A stretch of 64,000 nucleotides of DNA. Origin: Flaccisagitta enflata. Its lineage: Eukaryota > Chaetognatha > Sagittoidea > Aphragmophora. This document shows, in pieces, positions 51,501 to 62,205 of this stretch. A model generated the notes under the pieces. The model was given only the letters and a program-made list of their open reading frames with translations. It made no database searches and was not told where the DNA came from. A program made the translations under genes and the position numbers. The DNA lies in NCBI GenBank assembly GCA_965153355.1, contig OZ231127.1, positions 2,976,001-3,040,000 of the forward strand, read 5' to 3'. Each line of letters opens with the position of its first letter. The first letter of the stretch is position 1.

Positions 51501-54500
51501 CGGCGCATTCCAACTGAGGGAAATGTCATGAGAAATGAGAAGGGGACTAGGAGATGAGAAAGCGGGGAGATTGGGCGCTTCGCATAGCAAAAAATTCGAT
51601 TTTCTTCTCGTCCCGCTGACCCAATATAGAGAAAAAAATATGAAGATGACCATTTTTGTTTTCTCAAAATTCCATTATCTTCCGTTTTTGTTTTGGCTTT
51701 AAAGTTTCTTCAGAGTTCCCAGAATTCAACAAAATCCTGTGTAGACTTGTTACAAAAGGAACAATTGTTAGTTTTAGAAAATCACGATTTTTGTAGAAAT
51801 AAATTAAAATATCAGAGCATAAGTTACGAAAGAGCTTGTGATAAGGTAGATTAACAATTCTTTAAAGAGCAGAAATTTGTAAAAGCTAATTCAAACAAGA
51901 TCAGCATATATCATTATCCCACTGTAATATACAAATTAGGCTCTCAAAAACTATTTTCTAAAAAACAGAAGATGAACGATTTTTGATAAAAAAAAATGGT
52001 AAGGGTCCTAAAATTAGCCACTCTATATTTGGTAAAGAGGATGAAAAGAAATAAGCAACTTTTGCCATGTGAAGCACCCAAGCGGGGAGAGACTTCTCAA
52101 ATGGACTCACTTGCAATAGTCTCTAAGCTGCTCTAACGCCTTCCGCGTTTCGACGGAGCCTTGCAGGATAAACTCGTCTTCGGTGAGTAGTTTGGTCTTG
52201 GGCGGGAACATACGATACACGAATGTGTTCCCCCGAACCCACTTTAACGCCGACTTGGACGGGAAGAAGTATAACGTCAATATCACGAACACAGCCGTCA
52301 CTCTGTCACGCGGATGGAGAAGGGGGGGGGGGGAGGAAGAGGAGAGAGAGACAAGAGGCAGAAATGAAAAATTGACGCGGCTACGAAGGTTCGCGAATAA
52401 TCAACTTCAAAATCATTATATTATGATATCATTCCTCGCTAAAAAAGTAAAACACCCACAAACGTCACATTCCCACATGTTTTGTCAGAACCCGCTTTAA
52501 CGGGCTCGGGAAGAACGGATACCCACCCAAGTGAATATTGAAATTTTGTCCCACCCTATACTTTTTTTTCTTTGACGATAACAAAAATCTGCGTATAACA
52601 AATAAAGTTTGTTAGTCCCTTGACAACACTTATTGCGCAATTGCGGGGTTCAACTGTATCAAGTTTATAAGTGGATCAACCTGAAAAACACTGGAGCGTG
52701 CGAAGCGAGTAACATGCAGGCGATACCCACGGCTTGTACCGTCCACCGAATGATATCAAGAGTGCGTGGACTCGAAGGCGGGCCCCACCAATAACACACG
52801 TAAAACGAAACCAACGACATCACAGTCGTGTATCCGATGATGTACGTCTGAAGAGAATATCGAGTGTTACACGAGTCAACCACAATTCCTAATCACGTCT
52901 CAAAAGCTAATGCGTTACAAGTAGGAATGTGGAAGCGGTCGATTTTCATGCCGCTTCCACTGCTTCAACTTTCGCGTTAATTTTGTTATTCAAATACTAC
53001 AGACAGGACCCTAATAAGAAGTGAAGAGGGACCAAAAGGTTCGGCAGCGTCTCCTACAGCTTACATAGATCAAGCTATTTTCTCATTTCCAGTGGCGGTT
53101 GACACTTTAGGTAGATACAATTGGCGCCACCGTGGCGATTTTTGAATTTCCATCTAGAACACCCTTAGATTTAGATTAACTGCTCAAATTCGCCCCCAAA
53201 AAATTAGACACTTTTTTCTATCAATTTTTATAATTTAGGGGTGTTCTAGGTGTAAATTGAAAAAACGCTATGGCGGCGCCAATTGTATCCACATAAGGTG
53301 TCAACCGCCACTGGTAATGAGAAAATTGCATGAGCCATGTAAGCTGTAGGCGGGGCTGCTAAACCTTTGGGTCCCTCCTCACCTCTTATTAGGGTCCCGT
53401 CTGTAGTAACTATCCCACCGACCAAAACGGAAGCGGTCAATCGCTTCCACATGCGCATGCGCATGCCTAGTTCGATTCAACCGCAATCGGGAAATAAGTG
53501 ATATAGACCAACCTAATTGTGAAAAGCTCATGGGTTCAACACTTACAGTCCTTACTTCTGGGTAAGGGTTAAGGAGTCTCTCGAAATACTTTTGGGTAAG
53601 AGCTAATGGGCCTCGAAATACCTGATAAGTTTCCAACAACGTGGCCAAATTGTTGTAGATGTGCGAAATGCAATAGAGAACTCCGGACCAACCGAACGTT
53701 ATGGCTAAATGGAAATCATAGAAAATATCGAAAAAAGATTTTCTTAATATACGTAATACGATGCGACGAAGTGATATATGCGAGATGAGAGATATCGCAG
53801 TTGACTTTTTGGCTGTAGCTTACCGAGGAAAAAGCCGGTCCGCTTGTACATGAACCGCGAAAATACGAACATGACGATGATGAGAGACATGAACACGCCC
53901 ATGCCTGTGAGTTGGACCGAAAAGAATGACAATTAATGGCGAAAATACGAACATGACGATGATGAGAGACATGAACACGCCCATGCCTGTGAGTTGGACC
54001 GAAAAGAATGACAATTAATGGCGAAAATACGAACATGACGATGATGAGAGACATGAACACGCCCATGCCTGAGAGTTGGATCGAAAAGAATGACAATTAA
54101 TGGCGAGAATACGAACATGACGATGATGAGAGACAAGAACACGCCCATGCCTGCTAATGACAGGTATAATGGCGGTCACGTGTTGCAAAATGAAAAAGGC
54201 AAGAAGGCGGATAGACATCTTGTTTTATAAAAAGTTAGTGAGAGATCAGTTAGCAGATTGATGCATGAAGTCATTCAGGCAGACTGACAGAAATTATGAA
54301 AGGCAGTGCGATGAACATGGGACAAGTTGACAAGAGATAATATGACTGACATAGGACAAACTGAAATATTGGGGAATGGCGGACAAGGGACGGATATTGG
54401 AGGATAAAAAGATGGACCAGGGACAAACAGGGCGATTGGGAGAGGATGGATTCGGGACAGATTGGTAGATTGGGAGATTAGATTATGGCAATGGGACAAG

Positions 54501-57500
54501 TAGATTTATTGGAAGATAAATTGTTGGACATGGGACAAACTGGGCGATTGGAGGATGATGGACATGGGACAGATTAGCAGATTGTGAAATTGACTACTGG
54601 ACACCCGACATGTTGAGAATTGGTATGTACAATCCAAATCATGCGAAATTCAAACAAATCTTCAGCAGACCGTAGAAGAAAAACATGGCCAGATACACGG
54701 TTACCTTAGTCGCGTGGGGGTGGACAGGGGCAGAGATGGAGAAGGTCATCGGGGGTCTTGGGCAGGAGCAGTGACCTCAAAACCCTCAAAAACGCCAAAA
54801 AAGTAATATGGGGACCCACCGACCCACCGACCGACGGACAAAGCGGAATGTAGAGTCGCGTAGCACGCGACTTAAAACTCACGAGCAGAAGGCGAAAACC
54901 TTACCGACGCCGGATCCGTAATACAGCATGGTATTTCTCGAAAGATTATCGGCGGAGAGGAAGAGAAAGAGTCCGAGGAGGAAGAACACGACCATGGACA
55001 CTTCGAGTGCGTGAAAGGAATACGCCACCATACACGCCTCACGATGGACTAAACCGATGCAAGTGTCATTGAATGGCGAGATTCGGTATCTGATGATAGG
55101 AAATGAATAAGGATTAAGAAGACTGAATAAGCCACCATACACGCCTCACGATGGACTAAACCGATGCAAGTGTCATTGAATGGCGAGATTCGGTATCTGA
55201 TCAATGGAAATGAATAAGGATTAAGAAGACTGAATAAGCCACCATACACGCCTCACGATGGACTAAACCGATGCAAGTGTCATTGAATGGCGAGATTCGG
55301 TATCTGATGATAGGAAATGAATAAGGATTAAGAAGACTGAATAAGCCACCATACACGCCTCACGATGGACTAAACCGATGCAAGTGTCATTGAATGGCGA
55401 GATTCGGTATCTGATGATAGGAAATGAATAAGAATTAAGAAGACTGAATAAGCCACCATACACGCCTCACGATGGACTAAACCGATGCAAGTGTCATTGA
55501 ATGGCGAGATTCGGTATCTGATGATAGGAAATGAATAAGGATTAAGAAGACTGAATAAGCCACCATACACGCCTCACGATGGACTAAACCGATGCAAGTG
55601 TCATTGAATGGCGAGATTCGGTATCTGATGATAGGAAATGAATAAGGATTAAGAAGACTGAATAAGCCACCATACACGCCTCATGATGGACTAAACCAAT
55701 GCAAGTGTCATTGAATGGCGAGATTCGGTATCTGATGATAGGAAATGAATAAGGATTAAGAAGACTGAATAAGCCACCAAACACGCCTCACGATGGACTA
55801 AACCGATGCAAGTGTCATTGAATGGCGAGATTCGGTATCTGATGATAGGAAATGAATAAGGATTAAGAAGACTGAATAAGCCACCATACACGCCTCATGA
55901 TGGACTAAACCAATGCAAGTGTCATTGAATGGCGAGATTCGGTATCTGATGATAGGAAATGAATAAGGATTAAGAAGACTGAATAAGCCACCAAACACGC
56001 CTCACGATGGACTAAACCGATGCAAGTGTCATTGAATGGCGAGATTCGGTATCTGATGATAGGAAATGAATAAGGATTAAGAAGACTGAATAAGCCACCA
56101 TACACGCCTCACGATGGACTAAACTGATGCAAGTGTCACTTAATGGCGAGATTCGGTATCTGATGATAGAAAATGAATAAGGATTAAGAAGACTGAATAA
56201 GCCACCATACACGCCTCACGATGGACTAAACCAATGCAAGTGTCATTGAATGGCGAGATTCGGTATCTGATGATAGGAAATGAATAAGGATTAAGAAGAT
56301 TAAATATGCCACTATATACGCCTCGCGATGGACTAAACCGATGCAAGTATTTGAATGGCGAGATCCGGTATCTGAGGACAGGAAATGACTAAGGATTAGA
56401 ATACGTACTGAATACGCCAGCATACGCCAGCATACATGCTTCACGATGGAGTAAACCGATACAAGTGTCGTTAAATGGCAAGATCCGGTATCTGAGGACA
56501 GGAAATAAATAAGGATTAGAATACGTACTGAACACGCCAGCATACGGCAGCATACACGCTTCACGATGGACTAAACCGATGAAAGTGTCGTTAAATGGCG
56601 AGATCCGGTATCTGAAGACAGGAAATGAATAAGGATTAGAATACATACTGAATACGCCAGCATACGCCAGCATACACGCTTCACGATGGACTAAACCGAT
56701 GCAAGTGTTGTTGAATGGCGAGATCCGGTATCTGAGGACAGGAAATGAATAAGGATTAGAATACGTACTGAATACGCCAGCATACGCCAGCATACACGCT
56801 TCACGATGGACTAAACCAATGCAAGTGTCGTTAAAAGGCGAGATCCGGTATCTGTGGACAGGAAATGAATGAGGATTAAGAAGACTAAATACACCACCAT
56901 ACACGCCTCACGATGGACTAAACCGATGCAAGTGTCGTTGAATGGCGAGATACGGTATCTGAGGACAGGAAATGATTAAGGATTAGAAGACTGAATACGC
57001 CATCATACACGCCTCACGATGGACTAAACCGATGCAAGTGTCGTTGAATGGCGAGATCCAATATCTGAGGACAGGAAATGAATAAGGATTAAGAAGATTA
57101 AATACGCGACCATACACGCCTCACGATGGACTAAGCTGATGCAAGTGTCGTTGAATGGCGAGATCCGGTATCTGATGATAGGAAATGAATAAGAATTAAG
57201 AAGACTGAACATACACTTAAATTTTAAACAACATTGCCTTGACATTACAAAAGGAGGTCAGAATTCTCCATGTACAAAGGATGAAAGCCTTGCAAGCTTT
57301 CAATGTTGTGTTTACTCCAGATTGCTTACAAGTATCCTTCACTACTGACTATTGACAAAAACTTACCTGTGGAAACAATCATACATTAATGAACAGAAAG
57401 CGGGCGAAACACGAACAGCCCAACAAGACAGATAGTCGCACCTTGACTTGAAGAAGGCGGGGTAGTTGATGAGTTTGATTCCCCACATTTTGGCAAACTG

Positions 57501-59167
57501 CTTGGAGACGTCAGAGGCGTTGGCTCCTGTTAACACTTCGTAGTCGTCGCTTTCACATCGAATATCCAACAGCCCTGCCGAAAAAAACAAAAGGAGTTTC
57601 GTATCCAAACGTTGGCAGGTTGTAGCCCCCCTACCCTAGAGAATAGTGGGCATAGCTGGGCAGGGGTGTATATTCTTGAGTCGCTTTTGATTTTTTTCCC
57701 CCCTGCCTTTGATTTTCTTCCCCGCGATGCGTCGCGTTTTTGTATCTATGATTTTCTTCCCCATATAGCAATGAAATTATGTAGTTAAGGTTTAAATAGT
57801 GTTAAATTGTGTTTTACTAATTGAGTTTTATGATTTGGTAAAAAGTTATATTTTCCCCAAATTTCCTTTTCTTCTCTTTTTTCCCCCTTTGATTTCCTTC
57901 CCCATCACCAGACCCTTTGATTTCCCCCCCCCCCCACCAGGGGGGGGAAAACTCAAGAATATACAGGCCTGTAAAGCTGGGCCTTTTTCACAGACCTGCT
58001 TAAAACACTGCACTCCCAATTTTCAAGATGCAAGAGACAATCTCGATTTCTTCAATTTAATCTCACCTGTACTGAAGAACTGATGAAGAAAAGGTTTCTT
58101 GCCGCGACGACAGAAAACTTCCAGTATGGACCTCGCCGATTTTATCTTTTTGGCTGAAATGAAGGGGGGGGGGGGGGGGGAAGGGGGGTCACACAAAGGA
58201 TTTGATGGACTGTGCGTAGGAGGGTAGAGTGTGATAAAGTGGCGTTAGGTGTTTTTTCCCCATTAGCGTGGGATTTGATAGACTGTGGGGCCTTGGCACA
58301 ACCTTACAGTAGCCTCTGGTTGGGCAGTCTTAGCTGTGAGGTAGGATTGATGGGTGCCTTGGGTGCTTCGCATAGCAAAAGTTGGTTATTTCTTTTTGCC
58401 CTCTTTACCTAATGTGGAGTGACCAATTTTAGGACCCTTACCATTTTTGTTTTATCAAAAATCATTCATCTTCCGTTTTTTAGAAAATTGCTTTTGAGGA
58501 CCTAATTTGCATAATGCAGTGGGACAAAACAATATGCAAACATGGTTTGAATCAACTTTCATAATTTTCTACTCTTCACAGAATTGCAATTCTGCCTTTT
58601 CATTTGCTCTTTCATAACTTATGTTCTGATATTTTAATTTATTTTTTCATACATCATGATTTTTTAAAACAAATAATTGTCTCTTTTGTAACAAAACTAC
58701 ACAGGATTTTGCTGAATTCTGGGGAATCAGTGGAAACTTTAAGGCCAAAACAAAAACGGAAGATGAAGGAATTTTGAAAAAAGGAAAACGGTCATCTTCA
58801 TGATTTTTGCTCCTCCACATTACCTAAGTAGGGTGAAGGGATACTCCCAACTTTTGCTATGTGAAGCACCCAAATGGGTGCCTTAGCTTAACACAGTCGC
58901 CGATACTAGCTGTGTACATGACTGAAACCAGATCCATTTCACATCCTATCGCATCTCCTCACCGACGAAGTTTTTGTCGAGTACGGTGCACATGTGACCT
59001 TCCCCTTCCTTGGTCCGTTGAGTTGGCACGCCTTGACAAATGTCTTTTTCCTCTTCGACGGGCAGCGTGTTTATTTCGTGAATGTAATTGGAAACGACGA
59101 TGGCGACGACGGCGATAAAGATCATCGCCCACGACACTTTCATACCACGCCCGAACAGTCGTGTCAT
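45583..59167 (-). CDS. nemp1: Nuclear envelope integral membrane protein (NEMP/TMEM194 family)
   Basis: Ten exons (minus): 58963-59167, 58067-58153, 57367-57574, 54905-55089, 53824-53904, 53622-53704, 52681-52847, 52111-52302, 46095-46194, 45583-45684. Every junction is GT...AG and in phase; the sum is 1,410 nt (469 residues plus stop), close to the family's usual length. NEMP proteins sit in the inner nuclear membrane and support envelope stiffness and germline function. Seen: a hydrophobic signal (VSWAMIFIAVVAIVVS), a Cys-rich luminal domain, then membrane segments (VSMVVFFLLGLFLFLSADNL; VFMSLIIVMFVFSRFMYKRT; FGWSGVLYCISHIYNNLATL; IGYTTVMSLVSFYVCYWWGP; VTAVFVILTLYFFP), and the tail KLLTEDEFILQGSVETRKAL...SPDCNAWKTISRVKTPQRLA, ending in D/E-rich residues. 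The acceptor regions of exons 4 and 5 are tandemly amplified. The 5' untranslated exon was not identified. Confidence 0.93.
45872..46060 (-). mobile_element. HINE-like short element
   Basis: AACAAGGCTGGATAGTGGAT ACACGACTGCCCC, CGCGTGCGGGTGAGCAGGGG, CAACCGACCGACCGACGGAA, GTTGCGTAACACGCGACTAA. It is located in the last NEMP intron. Confidence 0.8.
46325..47046. mobile_element. hAT-type miniature with perfect 15-bp TIR and 8-bp duplication
   Basis: CAGGCCTTTTTTTAG and its exact inverse CTAAAAAAAGGCCTG, flanked by GCTATGAT (46317-46324, 47047-47054). It contains GAGCCCG/GGCTCTCT repeats at both ends and a HINE-like copy in the middle (46757-46966: TCAAGTCGTTTGCATGCGAC ... CACTACCCCTGCCCGCCCAC). 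Confidence 0.9.
47597..49501 (+). pseudogene. hAT transposase, disrupted
   Basis: 47597-47885 encodes a region typical of this group (VSTYRWKILIAAI, LSGTRWAEQADATQALYQSC). 47886-48600 is an inserted foldback. 48665-49019 continues with WNKVLQQFQKISASLQAEDL and YMLESLSLFIESLQGDFLSF. 49048-49280 and the +1 frame 49224-49501 hold the C-terminal dimerisation region (SGERSFSKLKRVKNEQQTTL, LNHLTLLSIEHELLD). At least two frameshifts, in-frame stops and the insertion make it non-functional. The N-terminal zinc-finger part was not seen. Confidence 0.85.
47884..48602. mobile_element. Foldback element inside the hAT transposase
   Basis: AAATAGTAAACCTTTGTAGC TCCAAAACCACTAGCC at the left is an almost exact inverse of GGCTAGTAGTTTTGGAGCTA CAAAGGTTTACTATTT at the right. 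ACAAGTTACCATTTTATCAT and TGACAAAATGGTCAGTTGTT continue the arms. Confidence 0.85.
49985..51000. repeat. Tandem repeat of about 230-350 bp in the 3' part of the hAT element
   Basis: GGATCAAAAGTTGCTT...CACGCCATTTGCTTGTGCAA TGGTCTTTTCTGATGCTTTT recurs near 49985, 50216, 50567 and 50904, the last copy more diverged. Confidence 0.8.
51571..52081. mobile_element. Long-TIR element with 9-bp duplication (copy in NEMP intron)
   Basis: TTGGGCGCTTCGCATAGCAA and, inverted, AACTTTTGCCATGTGAAGCA CCCAA, flanked by GCGGGGAGA (51562-51570, 52082-52090). Internal TTCCGTTTTTGTTTTGGCTT and CCTAAAATTAGCCACTC motifs match the copies at 7801 and 58359. It ends 30 nt from the NEMP exon donor at 52111. Confidence 0.9.
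52985..53405. mobile_element. GGCGCCAC-family foldback element (copy 5)
   Basis: ACTACAGACAGGACCCTAAT AAGAAGTGA and TCACCTCTTATTAGGGTCCC GTCTGTAGT; inner arms ACAATTGGCGCCACCGTGGC and CTATGGCGGCGCCAATTGTA. It is in a NEMP intron. Confidence 0.85.
53857..54160 (-). repeat. 82-bp tandem repeat carrying the NEMP exon-5 3' splice site (4 copies)
   Basis: Units start at 53857, 53939, 54021 and 54103. On the minus strand each unit is an intron end (TTCGGTCCAACTCACAG) plus the first 48 nt of the exon (GCATGGGCGTGTTCATGTCT...). The copy nearest the donor (53904) is the one continuous with the full exon. The outermost copy lacks the CACAG acceptor. Confidence 0.9.
54684..54880 (-). mobile_element. 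HINE-like short element
   Basis: AACATGGCCAGATACACGGT TACCTTAGTCGCGTGGGGGT, GGGCAGGAGCAGTGACC, CCACCGACCGACGGACAAAG, GTCGCGTAGCACGCGACTTA. It is 25 nt downstream of the donor of NEMP exon 4. Confidence 0.8.
55018..57190 (-). repeat. 107-bp tandem array carrying the NEMP exon-4 3' splice site (about 20 copies)
   Basis: On the minus strand each unit is an intron end (CATTTCCTATCATCAG or CCTGTCCTCAG) followed by the first ~72 nt of exon 4 (ATACCGAATCTCGCCATTCA...). Copies from 55018 to about 56330 have an exact 107-bp period and near identity. Those from 56330 to 57190 are 100-124 bp, more diverged, with ACGCCAGCATACGCCAGCAT insertions. The exon proper is the copy at the low-coordinate edge (acceptor 55089/55090). 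All or nearly all copies keep AG before ATACNG/ATATTGG. Confidence 0.95.
57661..57971. mobile_element. hAT-type miniature related to 4884-5211
   Basis: CAGGGGTGTATATTCTTGAG and, inverted, CTCAAGAATATACAGGCCTG. It contains TTTGATTTTCTTCCCCGCGA TGCGTCGC, the inverse of motifs in the copy at 4884. The flanks TAGCTGGG / TAAAGCTGGG are an imperfect duplication. It is in a NEMP intron. Confidence 0.75.
58359..58873. mobile_element. Long-TIR element with 9-bp duplication (copy in NEMP intron 1)
   Basis: TTGGGTGCTTCGCATAGCAA AAGTTGG and, inverted, CCAACTTTTGCTATGTGAAG CACCCAA, flanked by ATGGGTGCC (58350-58358, 58874-58882). Arms include TCATTCATCTTCCGTTTTTT / AACGGAAGATGAAGGAATTT. Confidence 0.93.
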
Positions 59168-59379
59168 CTGGGTCAAGACAGAATGGACAGGGAAAATGCT
59201 TTCATGAACAAACAGATCATTGCGGAAAACCTCTGATCCCCTAAAAGTTATTGTGCCTTATATATATTTAATATGAAATAAAAGATAGTTCTTTGTAGGA
59301 GTTATCATATTAAATTTACATACATCTTTCACAACAAATAACATTTTTGGTTTAATCAAATGTTATCTACATTAACACA

Positions 59380-59990
59380 TGGATGCAAAATAGAATGTAT
59401 TGAGTCGTCAAAAGTTTTAGCACCCCCCTTCAGCCAACATGGTTGAATGAAATTTTTTTTTTGAAAATTGGTTTTAGTGATTAAAAAGAATATAAAGCGT
59501 ATTCTGAGGGATTTGAGATTGTATTAAAAACTGTCCATGAAAATCACTTCTTTTTACTCCATTTTTGTTACTTTATATAGATTGTTTACTTTTAGAGTAA
59601 AAGTGATAAATTTCACGGTTCTAGTTACAATCTCAACAAGGCCGGATACACGGCTACCTAAGTCGCATGCGGGTGGGCAGGAGCCATATTTGAGGTCACC
59701 AGACCATTTGGGCAGGAGCAGTGAGGTCAAAGAAATAAAATCATAAAAAAAAGTAAAGTGTGACCGACCAACCGACCGACCGACGGACAAAGCGGGTGGT
59801 AGAGTCGCGTGCACGCGACTAAAAATCGCTCTGATAACGCATTTGTATTCCCCTTAGTTACGCAAAATAACTTTCAATGAGAGGTTTCAGTCAACCAATA
59901 TAGCTGTAGGGGGGTTGCTAAAAGTTTTTCGCATTTTGGCACCTCATCACCTTTTATTCAGCGTCCATGTGCAGAATAGTTAAGTCTTCC
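59380..59990. mobile_element. GGCGCCAC-family foldback (copy 6) split by a HINE-like element
   Basis: CACATGGATGCAAAATAGAA and, inverted, CCTTTTATTCAGCGTCCATG TG mark the ends, with AGTTTTAGCACCCCCCTTCA / CTGTAGGGGGGTTGCTAAAA inside. A complete HINE-like copy (59636-59823, minus: AACAAGGCCGGATACACGGC ... GTCGCGTGCACGCGACTAAA) interrupts the right arm just before ATCGCTCTGATAACGCATTT. Confidence 0.8.
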
Positions 59991-60840
59991 ATGTGCAGAA
60001 TAGTTAGGTCTTCCCAAAATGACCAGCGTATATCACCGATGCTTAAACGCTGACACATCTCAACAGCAAGTGCAGTCGCGCGACTATGCCCTCCTCACCT
60101 GTTCGTACGACGGTAAAAGTCCACCGAGCTTTGCCATCTAGTAGCCTATATGAATTCACCCCTAAATAACGAGTAACAACCTAGGAACGCGCTAAAGTGT
60201 AAAATCGAATTTGAAATGGGGAGACAGTAGGGGGATAATTGATCAATCAATGCGTCGATAACTTGTCAAAATAATAAGGATGTCTCGGCTATGATGAATA
60301 CATTTTATATTGCAAACAAAAAAAAAGGGATCAAATCATAGTTTGTAGTAAGGCTCATTTTTCAGCGATGACATGTAAATCGACGCATCGGCATAAATTG
60401 ATGTATCAGCTAAAAGTCTAAATAGGTTGGGTTTTTTTCTCGCAAAGCAGCTACCATTGTACCATAAACTGGCAGGAGATGGACTTCAGTCTACATTTTC
60501 CTCCCCCCCCCCAACGCGATGTGACGGAGAGCGAGACGGTAGGGAAAGAGGTGGAGGGGAATCAAAAACACGAGGATTACGGAATTAACTCGAGGAAAAC
60601 AAAAAGCTAGAGAGACAGAATTTATATGTACGCGAAGGGGAAAAATCAACAATCACTACAGCTAAATCAATAACTTATATCATACACGGTTACTATACGC
60701 GTGTAACCTTAACGTCTCGAAAGAATTCAAAAATTTCATCTTCTTCCACTGTAAACTATTTATCTAACAACGACCGTCAAGCAAGATGTACACAATCACG
60801 ATCAACTGGGGGGGGGGGTCTGGTCACGTTCGCGATGTCA
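59991..60840. other. No supported gene
   Basis: Sequence between the ELAV-like and NEMP genes. No domain, tRNA or clear repeat was recognised; the NEMP promoter may lie at its low-coordinate side or further upstream. Confidence 0.45.
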
Positions 60841-60965
60841 AGCCGTGTCTTTTGTTGTTAAGTATTATAAAGCAGGTCATGTTTTAGGGTTAGGGATGGG
60901 GTGGGTTTTATGGTTAGGGATAGGGTAGGGGTTAGCGATAGCTCGATAGGGTTAGGGCAAGTTGT
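60840..60965. repeat. Telomere-like GGGTTAGGG-containing repeat
   Basis: GTCACGTTCGCGATGTCAAG CCGTGTCTTTTGTTGTTAAG ... TTTTAGGGTTAGGGATGGGG TGGGTTTTATGG, the inverse of the block at 17336-17450, continued by GTTAGGGATAGGGTAGGGGT. Confidence 0.6.
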
Positions 60966-61166
60966 GGGTTTGGCTTTTTTGTTTTTGCTAGAGTAAGCTT
61001 GAATCAAATATTTGCCCTTTCGGGTAAAAACAAGCGCACGGGATTAAAATTACCTAACTTTACCAAATATCTTGCCATACATACAGAGAGCTCGCGCGCG
61101 CGCTTCTCCCGCCAGCCTCGGTACTGTCTCGAAATGAAAGAAAGGGGAACAAGTCACACACAATTT

Positions 61167-62205
61167 TCACTTATTTTTCGACGTTTTGAAAGAGACTTGC
61201 AAAGGTTTGAAACTGTTCTTTTCATAAGGATATCCGTTCATCGCCTGAATGGCCAATGAGGCGTCGTTGTAGTCGCCAAACGTCACAAACCCAAAGCTGA
61301 AGGAGAAACAAGTGACGCGGGGTCACAATATTGTGGCGGACGGGTGGGCAGAGGCATCCAAACCCCATTTACATCCAATGGCCACCCCCCCACCAACACA
61401 CTACCCAAAGAATCATCATAACTGCTCATTTTTCCACTTTTTGACTCAAGCATTACAAACCGATGGACGGACGGACAAAGCCTCTTACAGAGTTGCGTGT
61501 CAGCCACTACAAATAGGGCCAAGTTGTAGCCAATACATGCGAGCTCAAAGCAGCTAGATAATGTCTAAAATATTAAAGCAAAGTAGTTACAAGTTATGTA
61601 ATGCTGTCAATCTTCCATATGATGATGAAGGATCATGAACTAGTCTGGCCAGCTCAGCATAGCTCGGTCCTTCCCCATCATGTTTTACACAGTTTGGCTA
61701 CCAATCCATGATCCCCCCTTATAAGGAAGCTTAGTCCTATCATATATCACATCAATTTTACACAGTATAGTAGCTGAACCCACCCTTTGCCGGCGCCGGT
61801 GGACAGATCGCGTTGAATGTGGACTTTGACGATGGCGCCAAAGGGACCAAACAACGTGTACAAGTCGATTTCCGACGCCTCGGCGCCAATGTTGTACACG
61901 AAGATGGTGTGGCCCACGGTTCCATCGGCGCCCACCGTCATCGGTGGCGCCCCCGTGGCGCCGTAACCTTGGCCGAATGACGACGGCGCCGCTTGCATAG
62001 GATTGTACCTTTGAGGCTTGGAAATGACGTTACGCATGGGTCCGCCGTTTTGGCCGCCTCCGAGGGCAGTGAGAGGCGCCCCCGCGGCCCCGCCGTCGGC
62101 GAAGGGCGCGTAATGATGAATGATGTGGACGCTCTGCTGCGGCGGGCCGCCCATAATGCCCATTTGCTGCTGATGCTGCTTTTGGTCCTCTTTGGCGCGT
62201 TTCAC
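61167..62205 (-). CDS. ELAV/Hu-like RNA-binding protein, hinge and third RRM (5' part outside window)
   Basis: Two exons (minus): 61784-62205 and 61167-61296, joined in phase (GG|C) across a consensus GT...AG intron. The first encodes a Gln/Gly/Ala/Pro-rich hinge (QHQQQMGIMGGPPQQSVHII) followed by the start of an RRM with RNP2 IFVYNI and LYTLFGPFGAIVKVHIQRDL; the second supplies RNP1 KGFGFVTF, DASLAIQAMNGYPY and the family-typical end LQVSFKTSKNK stop. ELAV/Hu proteins bind AU/U-rich RNA through RRM1-2 and use RRM3 for stability and multimerisation. RRM1 and RRM2 must lie beyond 62205; the acceptor AAACAG before V-K-R-A-K is taken as the exon start, although a Met at 62217 is also possible. 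CELF or RBP9-type relatives cannot be fully excluded. Confidence 0.8.
61308..61512 (-). mobile_element. HINE-like element abutting an ELAV-like 3' splice site
   Basis: AAGTGACGCGGGGTCACAAT ATTGTGGCGGACGGGTGGGC ... ACCGATGGACGGACGGACAA AGCC ... GTTGCGTGTCAGCCACTACA. It is the same subfamily as 1000-1236. Its end lies about 12 nt from the AG acceptor at 61297. Confidence 0.7.

Noticed and set aside
55049-56212. Series of identical 66-codon frames looking like a tandem small-protein family
   Set aside because: They are the 107-bp junction repeat of NEMP read through intron and exon parts; not independent genes.
60880-60965. Chromosome end (telomere)
   Set aside because: The repeat is degenerate, short, interstitial and part of a copy also found at 17.3 kb.
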